Under the pieces are notes generated by a model. The model ran no database searches and was not told where the DNA came from. It saw nothing but the letters and a program-made list of their open reading frames with translations. From an uncultured Oscillospiraceae bacterium (GTDB lineage Bacteria; Bacillota; Clostridia; Oscillospirales; Oscillospiraceae), in NCBI GenBank assembly GCA_944385645.1, contig CALWYA010000090.1, positions 1-6,366 of the forward strand: 6,366 nucleotides of DNA. The letters are read 5' to 3'. This document shows, in pieces, positions 1-5,466 of this stretch (positions are counted from its first letter, which is position 1; each line of letters opens with the position of its first letter). Both the position numbers and the translations under genes were made by a program.

Positions 1-786
1 AATATGCGCACCCAGGCCGACGACCTGGCCGCCGGCCGCCACGTGCAGAGCACCGACGACCTGGAGCAGGTGGAGGCCGAGCTGGAGGCCGGAGAGGACA
101 GTGCGGCGGGGCCGGCCGCTCCGGAGAAGAAGTTCGGCTATGTGGCCGTGTGCGCCGGGGCCGGCCTGGAGGCCGTGTTCCGGGACCTGGGGGTGGACGG
201 CCTGGTGGGGGGCGGACAGACCATGAACCCCTCCACCGAGGACATCCTCCGGGAGGTGGAGCGCACCCCCGCCGAGATCGTCTACGTGCTGCCCAACAAC
301 AAGAACATCATCATGGCTGCTCAGCAGTGCCAGCGGCTGTGCGAGGACAAGAAGGTGGTGGTCCTGCCCACCAAGACGGTGCCCCAGGGCATCTCCGCCA
401 TGCTGTGCGCCGACCCGGAGGCCAGCGAGGAGGAGAACACCGCCGCCATGACCGAGGGCTTCGCCCACGTGCGCACCAGCGAGGTGACCTACGCCGCCCG
501 GGACTCCGACTTCGACGGCTTTGCCATCAAGCAGGGGGACTACCTGGCCCTGGAGGAGCACCAGCTGTTCGGCACCGCCCGGGAGCTGGACGCCATTCTG
601 GACCGGCTGGCCCACTCGGACAGCCACCAGCAGGCGGAGTTCATCTCCATCTTCTACGGGGAGGACGTCACCGAGGATCAGGCCCATCAGGCGGAGGAGA
701 TCTTCACCCGGGCCTGTCCCAAGGCGGAGGTCACCCTCCTGCCCGGCGGTCAGCCCGTCTACTACTATATGATCTCCGCGGAATAA
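1..786 (+). CDS. fakA: Fatty acid kinase FakA (DAK2/YloV family), C-terminal part, 5' truncated
   Basis: FakA is the ATP-dependent kinase that phosphorylates fatty acids held by a FakB (DegV-family) carrier, giving acyl-phosphate for phospholipid synthesis; it is cytosolic. The frame is open from base 1, so the N-terminal DhaL/DAK2 ATP-binding domain lies off the left edge. The 261 residues seen cover the end of the middle domain and the whole C-terminal domain. Family hallmarks are GGGQTMNPST near residue 70, LPNNKN near 97 and TKTVPQG near 124. The family is about 550 residues long, so roughly half is missing. An acidic, Ala-rich linker (about residues 20-43) precedes the C-terminal domain, which is typical. 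The ATG at position 4 is internal and not the real start. The gene ends 14 bp before a strong terminator. Identification rests on motif recognition and is firm at family level. Some annotations call these proteins DAK2 domain-containing or YloV. Confidence 0.9.
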   Translation, partial: NMRTQADDLAAGRHVQSTDDLEQVEAELEAGEDSAAGPAAPEKKFGYVAVCAGAGLEAVFRDLGVDGLVGGGQTMNPSTEDILREVERTPAEIVYVLPNNKNIIMAAQQCQRLCEDKKVVVLPTKTVPQGISAMLCADPEASEEENTAAMTEGFAHVRTSEVTYAARDSDFDGFAIKQGDYLALEEHQLFGTARELDAILDRLAHSDSHQQAEFISIFYGEDVTEDQAHQAEEIFTRACPKAEVTLLPGGQPVYYYMISAE

Positions 787-799
787 GGGAGAAAATCGA

Positions 800-834
800 C
801 AGCGGCCCACCCGGAAGGGGTGGGCCGCTGTTTT
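800..834 (+). terminator. Intrinsic terminator of fakA, possibly bidirectional
   Basis: A perfect 13-bp GC-rich stem (800-812 paired with 818-830) closes a GGAAG loop and is followed by TTTT at 831-834. It starts 14 bp after the fakA stop. The - strand side has AAAA at 792-795 a few bases beyond the stem, so it could also stop transcripts of the convergent regulator, though less efficiently. Confidence 0.88.
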
Positions 835-841
835 GTGTGGC

Positions 842-1831
842 TTATTCTGCTGCCGTCTCCAGCGCCCCCAGCAGCCGCTGCCGGTAGGCGTAGACCGCCT
901 CGTGGGGGCCCACCAGGGTCAGTCCGCCGTCCAGACCGAAGAGCCAGCCGAAGAACTGGGGGCTCATGACCACCGGCAGGGTGACGGTGAAGTGGTCGGG
1001 GCCGTCGGGGATCAGGATGACCTCCTGGCCGAAGCGGTCCCACACCAGCCCCGCCTTGTCCCGGCGGCCTCGGAGGGTGACCTTCACCTCCCGGCCGCTG
1101 TACATGCCGAAGTGCTTCTGGCCGTACTGGGCCAGCTGGAAATCGGGGTACTGCTCCTTCCCCTCCCGGGCCAGGCCGGTGATGGCGATCTCGGTCATCT
1201 TGTCCACCCGGTAGTGGCGCATATCCCGGTTGGCGTGGTCGAAGGCCACCAGGTAGTAGTTCTCGCTGTTCCAGATCAGGCCGTAGGGGGAGACCAGGTA
1301 TCGCCGCCCCTCCCGGTGAAAGACCTTCTTCCGGTCGATGTCATAGTCGAAGTATTTGAAGGTGATGGCCTTCTGGCCGGCGATGGCGGTGTGGAGCTTG
1401 TCCACGTTGTAGTAGATGCTCTCGTTCATCACCTTGATCCGACCGGACACGTACACCTGCCGCTGGAGCTGCCGGGCCTGATGGACGCTGGCCAGGGACT
1501 CCAGCTTGCGGATGAGGATGTCGCTCTTCTTCTGGGTGATGAACCGAGAGGACTGGACCGCGTCCATGAGCAGCTTCACCTCGGGCAGCTCGAACTCCCG
1601 CGCCCCCACGAACCAGCCGGGGGCCTTCCCCTTCCGGGACTGGACGTCCAGGCCGAACAGCCGCAGGGCCTCCAGGTCGTCATAGACGCTCTTGCGCTCG
1701 GCCTTGATGCCCTGGCGCTCCAGCTCCTGGATGATCTGAGCCACCGTGAGAGGGTGGTCCTCGTCGGTCTGCCGGAGCAGCATCCGGGCCAGATGAAGCA
1801 GCTTGGTCTTCTGGTTGGGGCTCTTTGCCAT
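842..1831 (-). CDS. WYL-domain transcription regulator (HTH + WYL + WCX)
   Basis: This is a 329-aa cytosolic DNA-binding regulator of the YafY/WYL type. Residues 8-65 form a winged helix-turn-helix (LTVAQIIQEL, then the recognition part RKSVYDDLEAL). Residues 140-215 are the WYL domain (YLVSPYGLIW, NYYLVAFD, then RHYRVDKM), and residues 247-325 resemble the C-terminal WCX extension. WYL domains are known or proposed to bind nucleic acids or small ligands that control the regulator. The name-giving W-Y-L reads Y-Y-L here. The start chosen is the ATG at 1829-1831, because AAGGAGG lies 7 nt upstream. The frame is open for 28 more codons upstream, but that segment has no comparable ribosome site and crosses the likely promoter. 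The gene is convergent with fakA and divergent from the pseudo-mutase gene, which makes that gene and its own promoter the natural candidate targets. The target and ligand cannot be read from the sequence. Confidence 0.87.
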   Translation of the reverse strand: MAKSPNQKTKLLHLARMLLRQTDEDHPLTVAQIIQELERQGIKAERKSVYDDLEALRLFGLDVQSRKGKAPGWFVGAREFELPEVKLLMDAVQSSRFITQKKSDILIRKLESLASVHQARQLQRQVYVSGRIKVMNESIYYNVDKLHTAIAGQKAITFKYFDYDIDRKKVFHREGRRYLVSPYGLIWNSENYYLVAFDHANRDMRHYRVDKMTEIAITGLAREGKEQYPDFQLAQYGQKHFGMYSGREVKVTLRGRRDKAGLVWDRFGQEVILIPDGPDHFTVTLPVVMSPQFFGWLFGLDGGLTLVGPHEAVYAYRQRLLGALETAAE

Positions 1832-1838
1832 AAAGACG

Positions 1839-1845
1839 CCTCCTT
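1839..1845 (-). promoter_or_regulatory. Ribosome binding site of the WYL regulator
   Basis: The - strand reads AAGGAGG, a near-perfect Shine-Dalgarno sequence, with 7 nt to the ATG at 1831. It decides the start codon and excludes the upstream in-frame extension to 1915. Confidence 0.85.
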
Positions 1846-1857
1846 TTCTGTGGTCTG

Positions 1858-1972
1858 CCCCCTGAGTATAGGGGAAGACGGGTCCCATAAACCGGACTTT
1901 TTTCCATGATACCACGGCCGGGCCGGCTGGCGCAAGGGGGGATGAAGACCGGCCGCCGGGATATACTAGGGG
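1858..1972. repeat. Mirrored TATACT(C)AGGGG pair between divergent genes
   Basis: The - strand of 1858-1870 reads TATACTCAGGGGG and the + strand of 1962-1972 reads TATACTAGGGG. They are inverted copies that differ by one inserted base and are about 91 bp apart, each pointing towards the gene it precedes. They may be two -10 regions with similar start-site context, or a pair of operator half-sites for the divergent regulator. No -35 consensus matches the + strand copy (1962-1967), so that promoter, if real, may need an activator. Confidence 0.4.
1906..1935 (-). promoter_or_regulatory. Candidate promoter of the WYL regulator (extended -10)
   Basis: On the - strand there is TATCAT (1911-1906), five of six matches to the -10 consensus, preceded by TGG (1914-1912), which gives an extended -10. 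A weak -35-like TTGCGC (1935-1930) sits 18 bp upstream. Transcription would start near 1899 and leave a leader of about 68 nt. A second possible -10, TATACT at 1870-1865, lies closer to the gene but has no recognisable -35. Confidence 0.5.
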
Positions 1973-1980
1973 AAAGGGGG
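1973..1980 (+). promoter_or_regulatory. Ribosome binding site for the GTG start at 1988
   Basis: AAAGGGGG ends 7 nt before the GTG at 1988. It is a purine-rich but imperfect Shine-Dalgarno sequence. An in-frame TAG at 1967-1969 rules out an earlier start, and the next in-frame ATG (near 2189) would delete much of the first domain. Confidence 0.55.
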
Positions 1981-1987
1981 CGGAGCC

Positions 1988-3169
1988 GTGCGGGAGCTGA
2001 GCGGAGGGGAAGGGGCGAGAGAGCGGGCCCTGGAAAATCTGGGGCGGGCCCTAGGCCGAAAAGGCCGGGCGGCGGTGGGCGGCGCCCCGGCCCTGGCCGG
2101 GGCCGCCCGGCGGGGAGTTCTGGCCGCCGGCGGGGACGTCCTGCTGCTGTCCCTGGACTGTCCTGTCCAGTGGGCGGGGGCGGCGGCCATGCTGGGCCTG
2201 CCCGCCGCCGTTTTCGTGGAGGAGCGAGAGGGCCGGACCTGCCTGCACGTCTTTGGGTCTGACGGCCTGCCCCCGGTGGGGGACTGGGCGGAGGAGCTGG
2301 AGCGGGCCCTGGCGGGGGAGATCTCCCGCCCGGCGGAGCCCGCCAGGCCGGGCCGGACAGTGGAGGGGAATCTCACCCCCGGGGACTGGGCGGACTGGAC
2401 GGTGAAGCGGGCCAGGCTGCGCCGGCCCGCCCTGCGGGGCGTGACCGCCGCGGTGGGCCGGTCCACCCCGGAGGACCGGGCCATTCGGGCCGCCCTGACC
2501 GCCCTGGGCTGTGCGCTGGAGGAGCGGTGGCGGCCGGGTATCCCCGCCTTTCGGGGGGAGCGGGGTGGTTTTGCCCTGTCCGCCCGGGATGAGCGGGGGG
2601 CGGAGGTGGACCCGGGACAGCTGCTGGCCGTCCTGGTGCTCATCGAGATGGAGAACGGGGCGGGAAAGGCGGCGGTGTCCGCCGGGTCCAGCGCCGCCGC
2701 CGAGCTGGTTGCCGCCGGCTATGGGGGGACGGTGCTCCGCCTGGGCCGGGACGGGACCGAGGCCCAGAAGCTGTACGCCGCCCAGCCCTGGATGGGGCAG
2801 GCCCCCGCCGCCGCCGTCCGCCTGTGCTCCCGCATGGGGGTGGCCGGTCAGCGGCTGGAGCGGCTGGTGGCCAAGACTCCCCGCTTCGCCGCCAGCCGCC
2901 GGGAGGTGCCCCTGACCGCCGACGGGGCCCGGGTGATCTCCGCCCTGGCGGGGGAGCCGGGGAGCCGCCGGGAGGGGGCGGGCCTGCGGCTGCGCACCGG
3001 AGAGGGCTGGGTCTATCTGTCTCCTGCCCCCCGGCGGCCGGTGCTGCGGGTGCTGGCCGAGGGGCCCGATCTGGAGCTGGCCGCCGAGCTGTGCGACCGC
3101 TTCGCCCAGCTGGCCGTCCGGACGGATAGGGCGCTGTCTGGGCACTGTGCACAAGACGAGGACAAATGA
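1988..3169 (+). CDS. Degenerate phosphohexomutase-like protein (probable pseudoenzyme)
   Basis: This 393-aa soluble protein follows the four-domain plan of the phosphomannomutase/phosphoglucomutase superfamily, but the active-site loops are gone. Domain I (about 13-110) keeps the fold pattern and the FGSDGLP motif (89-95). The catalytic phosphoserine loop, normally TASHNP, reads AVFVEEREG (74-82). Domain III (about 190-305) keeps the DERGAEVDPGQLLA pattern, but the metal loop DGDxDR is replaced by ALSARDERG. The sugar-loop GEXSGH is not found. The stretch 287-308, ending in SRREVPL, matches the normal end of domain III. Domain IV (about 310-378) keeps GWVYL and LRVLAEG, but the phosphate loop RPSGTEP reads SPAPRRPV. 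The length is slightly short for the usual 450 or so. Similar degenerate mutase modules occur fused to mannose-1-phosphate guanylyltransferases; here the module stands alone. Mutase activity is very unlikely. A regulatory or ligand-binding role is only inference. It has a GTG start and is divergent from a WYL regulator. Confidence 0.72.
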   Translation: MRELSGGEGARERALENLGRALGRKGRAAVGGAPALAGAARRGVLAAGGDVLLLSLDCPVQWAGAAAMLGLPAAVFVEEREGRTCLHVFGSDGLPPVGDWAEELERALAGEISRPAEPARPGRTVEGNLTPGDWADWTVKRARLRRPALRGVTAAVGRSTPEDRAIRAALTALGCALEERWRPGIPAFRGERGGFALSARDERGAEVDPGQLLAVLVLIEMENGAGKAAVSAGSSAAAELVAAGYGGTVLRLGRDGTEAQKLYAAQPWMGQAPAAAVRLCSRMGVAGQRLERLVAKTPRFAASRREVPLTADGARVISALAGEPGSRREGAGLRLRTGEGWVYLSPAPRRPVLRVLAEGPDLELAAELCDRFAQLAVRTDRALSGHCAQDEDK

Positions 3170-3198
3170 GCGGGCTGATGTTTCCCGAAAACAAACAG

Positions 3199-3226
3199 TT
3201 TACTTCCAGAAAAAATCTGCTATACT
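3199..3226 (+). promoter_or_regulatory. Promoter for rnj (extended -10)
   Basis: TTTACT (3199-3204, four of six matches to TTGACA) and TATACT (3221-3226, five of six matches to TATAAT) are separated by 16 bp. TGC directly before the -10 gives an extended -10. The surrounding AT-rich island contrasts with its GC-rich flanks. Transcription would start near 3233, about 340 nt before the RNase J start codon. Confidence 0.7.
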
Positions 3227-3249
3227 ATACCATGAGTTGATATGGTTTA
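3226..3249. repeat. Imperfect inverted repeat over the rnj transcription start
   Basis: TATACCAT (3226-3233) and ATGGTTTA (3242-3249) pair at seven of eight positions around an 8-nt centre. The dyad begins at the last base of the -10 and spans the predicted transcription start, so it could be an operator or a 5'-end hairpin on the mRNA. It could also be chance in a short AT-rich stretch. Confidence 0.35.
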
Positions 3250-3517
3250 TACGCGGCCAGGGCCGGGGTGACAGGACCCGCTCCCCGCGTCTAAATAACT
3301 TTTCCGGGCCTCCCCACCCGCGGCGCAGGCGGCGACGGGACCCGGGCACAAGCGGACAGAGGACGCGCAGGGCGAAGGGAACCGGCGCGCCGGACCGGCG
3401 AGACAGGGCCGGCCCGGCGGCCGCCCTCCGTCCGGCCGCCGCGCGGATCGGGACGGGAGAAGCCCGTCCAGGTCGGCACGGCCGGTCTCCTGCGCCCTTT
3501 TCCGCCTACATGACAGT

Positions 3518-3543
3518 GGCCCCGGCCCGATCGGCCGGAGGCC
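3518..3543 (+). promoter_or_regulatory. GC hairpin just upstream of the rnj ribosome binding site
   Basis: CCGGCC (3522-3527) pairs with GGCCGG (3533-3538) around a CGATC loop. GGCC (3518-3521) extends the stem with GGCC (3540-3543) past one bulged A, giving 10 bp of pure G-C. It ends about 19 nt before the Shine-Dalgarno sequence. A short CCTG-ACAA-CAGG hairpin (3545-3556) sits between. The ribosome site AAAGGAG (3563-3569) itself is unpaired in this picture. Confidence 0.45.
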
Positions 3544-3574
3544 CCCTGACAACAGGAACAGAAAAGGAGTATTT

Positions 3575-5233
3575 ATGGCTGAAAAACTGAAAATCATCTC
3601 TCTGGGCGGCCTGAACGAGATCGGCAAGAACATGACCGTCTATGAGTACGGCAACGACATCATCGTGGTGGACTGCGGCATGGGCTTCCCCGACGACGAC
3701 ATGTACGGCATCGACGTGGTCATCCCCGACGTGAGCTACCTTATCAAGAACCAGCAGAAGATCCGGGGCATCTTCATCACCCACGGCCACGAGGACCACA
3801 TCGGGGCCCTGCCCTATGTGCTGCGCTCCATCAAGGCCCCCATCTACGCCACCCGCATGTCCGCCGGCCTCATCAAGCTGAAGCTGGAGGAGCACCGCCT
3901 GCTGGACAAGACCAAGCTTATCACCTGCGAGGCGGGGGACGTGGTGAAGGCGGGCAGGTTCTCGGTGGAGTTCATCCATGTGAACCACTCCATCGCCGAC
4001 GCGGTGGCCTTCGCCATCAAGAGCCCGGTGGGAGTGTGCGTCCACACCGGCGACTTCAAGATTGACACCACCCCCATCCAGGGGGGGATGATGGACCTGG
4101 CCCGGCTGGGTGAGCTGGGCAAAGAGGGGGTGCTGGCCCTGCTGTGCGACTCCACCAACGTGGAGCGGCCGGGCTATACCCGCAGCGAGCGCAGCGTGGG
4201 CGCCTCCTTCGACGCCCTGTTCCGGGGCTGTGAGGAGCGCATCATCGTCACCACCTTCGCCTCCAACGTGGACCGCATCCAGCAGATCATCGACGTGGCC
4301 GCCCGGTACGGCCGGAAGGTGGCCGTCACCGGCCGGAGCATGGAGAACGCCATGAAGGTGTCCACCGAGCTGGGCTACATGAACATTCCCGACGGCACCC
4401 TCATGGACCTGAACCAGATCAAGTCCCTGCCCAAGAACCGGGTGTGCATCATCACCACCGGCAGCCAGGGGGAGACCATGTCCGCCCTGACCCGGATGGC
4501 CTTCAACACCCACCGGCAGGTGGACCTGCTCCCCGGCGACCGGGTCATCATCTCGGCCAGCGCCATCCCCGGCAACGAGAACGCCATCGGCAACGTGGTC
4601 AACGAGCTCTACCGCCGGGGGGTGGAGGTGATGAACGAGCGGGAGATGACCCTCCACGTGTCGGGCCACGCCTGCCAGGAGGAGCTGAAGATCGTCCACG
4701 CCCTGGTGCGGCCCCGCTTCTTCATCCCCGTCCACGGGGAGCAGCGGCACCTGCAGATCCACGCCAAGCTGGCCCGGGAGATGGGCATGAAGCCCAACCA
4801 CATCCTCATCAGCGACATCGGCAAGGTGATGGAGCTGTCCCCCAACTCCGCCAAGATCACCGGCACGGTCACCGCCGGCCAGGTGTTCGTGGACGGCTAC
4901 GGGGTGGGCGACGTGGGCAGCGTGGTCCTGCGGGACCGGCGGCACCTGGCCCAGGACGGCGTCATCGTGGTGGTGCTGTCCATGTCCGGGGAGAACGGAA
5001 TGCTGGTCTCCGGCCCCGACATCATCACCCGGGGCTTTGTGTATGTGAAGGAGTCGGAGGGCCTGCTGGAGGAACTGCGCCAGGTGGCCCTGGAGGCCAT
5101 CCGGGGGGTGGACACCCGCTACTCCACCGACTGGGCCGCCATCAAGGGGGCCATCAAGGACGACCTGTCCGGCTACCTGTACAAGAAGACCAAGCGGTCT
5201 CCCATGATTTTGCCTGTCATCATGGAGGTCTGA
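3575..5233 (+). CDS. rnj: Ribonuclease J
   Basis: This 552-aa metallo-beta-lactamase/beta-CASP nuclease matches the usual RNase J1 length (about 555 aa). RNase J performs 5'-to-3' exonucleolytic and endonucleolytic cleavage in mRNA decay and rRNA maturation in the cytosol. The lactamase motif HGHEDH is at residues 70-75, with further ligands H138, D160 (HTGD) and H387 (FIPVHGEQRH). Compared with B. subtilis RNase J1 the metal-binding set is complete, so the enzyme should be active. The beta-CASP part spans roughly residues 205-365 and includes TTFASNVDR, VTGRSM and HVSGHA. The C-terminal domain (about 450-552) holds SGPDIITRGFVY. The ATG start has AAAGGAG 5 nt upstream and begins the conserved LGGLNEIGKN region directly, so the start is secure. 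It is transcribed alone from a promoter about 340 nt upstream and ends at a strong terminator. Only one copy is in the window, so whether it is J1-like or J2-like in a paralogous pair cannot be told. Confidence 0.97.
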   Translation: MAEKLKIISLGGLNEIGKNMTVYEYGNDIIVVDCGMGFPDDDMYGIDVVIPDVSYLIKNQQKIRGIFITHGHEDHIGALPYVLRSIKAPIYATRMSAGLIKLKLEEHRLLDKTKLITCEAGDVVKAGRFSVEFIHVNHSIADAVAFAIKSPVGVCVHTGDFKIDTTPIQGGMMDLARLGELGKEGVLALLCDSTNVERPGYTRSERSVGASFDALFRGCEERIIVTTFASNVDRIQQIIDVAARYGRKVAVTGRSMENAMKVSTELGYMNIPDGTLMDLNQIKSLPKNRVCIITTGSQGETMSALTRMAFNTHRQVDLLPGDRVIISASAIPGNENAIGNVVNELYRRGVEVMNEREMTLHVSGHACQEELKIVHALVRPRFFIPVHGEQRHLQIHAKLAREMGMKPNHILISDIGKVMELSPNSAKITGTVTAGQVFVDGYGVGDVGSVVLRDRRHLAQDGVIVVVLSMSGENGMLVSGPDIITRGFVYVKESEGLLEELRQVALEAIRGVDTRYSTDWAAIKGAIKDDLSGYLYKKTKRSPMILPVIMEV

Positions 5234-5264
5234 GGGCGCGGACTGCGTGCCCGCCTGTAAAGAG

Positions 5265-5300
5265 AAAAATTCCCCACCCCCTGCGGGGGTGGGGAATTTT
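5265..5300. terminator. Strong bidirectional terminator between rnj and ilvD
   Basis: A perfect 15-bp stem (5266-5280 paired with 5286-5300) closes a 5-nt CTGCG loop. The stem starts with AAAATTCCCC and ends in GGGGAATTTT, so each strand carries a T tract at the stem's 3' side. It lies 32 bp after the rnj stop and can serve rnj on the + strand. It could also serve ilvD on the - strand, though that stop is 166 bp away with a hairpin-rich element in between. Confidence 0.88.
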
Positions 5301-5460
5301 CAACTTGTCAAAAAACTCTGTTCAGACGAATCAGTCCGAGTTTTGGCGGGGGAGCGCGAGGGGGCGGCAGCCCGCCTCGCGTGGGATCGAATGTCCTGAA
5401 CGCCTTGCAGTGCAAGGCGTTCAGCGAGCGCAGCGGCGGGAAAGTAACGGCATTTTTGGG
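5301..5460. repeat. Hairpin-rich non-coding element, candidate interspersed repeat
   Basis: About 160 bp between the terminator and the ilvD stop contain three consecutive inverted repeats: AAAACTC/GAGTTTT (5312-5318/5338-5344), CGCGAG/CTCGCG with an inner GCGG/CCGC (5355-5381), and a perfect 14-nt dyad (5396-5409/5411-5424). Base composition differs from the flanking genes, with AT-rich patches beside GC blocks, and no conserved protein frame is visible. The compact series of hairpins is typical of dispersed bacterial repeats or of a structured RNA. Copies elsewhere in the genome cannot be seen from here. Confidence 0.5.
5396..5424. repeat. Perfect 14-nt inverted repeat around a single G
   Basis: CTGAACGCCTTGCA (5396-5409) and its exact reverse complement (5411-5424) flank one G at 5410. 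As RNA or single-stranded DNA it would form a hairpin with at least a 13-bp stem and a small CAGTG-type loop. No T tract follows on either strand, so it is not an ordinary terminator. Confidence 0.85.
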
Positions 5461-5466
5461 ATAGGA

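Larger units (their letters stand above)
3170..3574 (+). other. 405-bp non-coding stretch: promoter plus long GC-rich leader of rnj
   Basis: I see no credible gene here. The left 75 bp are AT-richer and hold a promoter (3199-3226). From about 3250 the DNA is extremely GC-rich and full of short inverted repeats: stems at 3251-3256/3285-3290, 3415-3423/3433-3441, 3451-3457/3463-3469 and 3518-3527/3533-3543, and palindromes at 3382-3393 and 3406-3415. Open frames that cross it on both strands lack ribosome sites and overlap flanking genes. It best fits a long structured 5' leader of the RNase J mRNA. A separate small RNA is possible, but no consensus of RNase P RNA, tmRNA, SRP RNA, T-box or common riboswitches was recognised by eye. 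Confidence 0.6.

Noticed and set aside
833..1909. 358-codon + strand frame antisense to the WYL regulator
   Set aside because: It is a Leu/Val/His-rich shadow with no domain. The opposite strand has clear HTH and WYL motifs and a strong ribosome site.
1832..1915. 28-codon N-terminal extension of the WYL regulator
   Set aside because: It lacks a ribosome site, covers the probable promoter, and the AAGGAGG-ATG at 1831 is clearly better.
3166..3240. 24-codon frame starting with an ATGA overlap at the pseudo-mutase stop
   Set aside because: It would encode a short Lys/Asn-containing peptide, but the ribosome site is poor and the frame runs across the clear rnj promoter. The composition is explained by the AT-rich promoter island.
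3260..3295. T-box-like or known riboswitch motif in the leader
   Set aside because: GGGGTGACAGGACCCG only loosely resembles the T-box GGTGGNACCGCG core, and the gene is not an aminoacyl-tRNA synthetase or amino-acid gene.
3251..3300. Attenuator in the rnj leader (stem 3251-3256/3285-3290 followed by TAAATAACTTTT)
   Set aside because: The outer stem has only 6 bp and the T run is short and interrupted, so it is not convincing as an intrinsic terminator.
3147..3590. 147-codon + strand frame across the rnj leader
   Set aside because: It starts at a GTG inside the mutase gene, overlaps the rnj start, is Arg/Pro/Gly-rich as expected of GC-rich non-coding DNA, and has no recognisable domain.
3247..3633. 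128-codon - strand frame across the rnj leader
   Set aside because: It begins inside rnj antisense and has low-complexity Arg/Pro composition and no ribosome site; this is a by-product of high GC.
3506..4945. 479-codon - strand frame antisense to rnj
   Set aside because: It is a His/Val/Asp-rich shadow of the conserved RNase J codons. Rare stop codons in GC-rich DNA explain its length.
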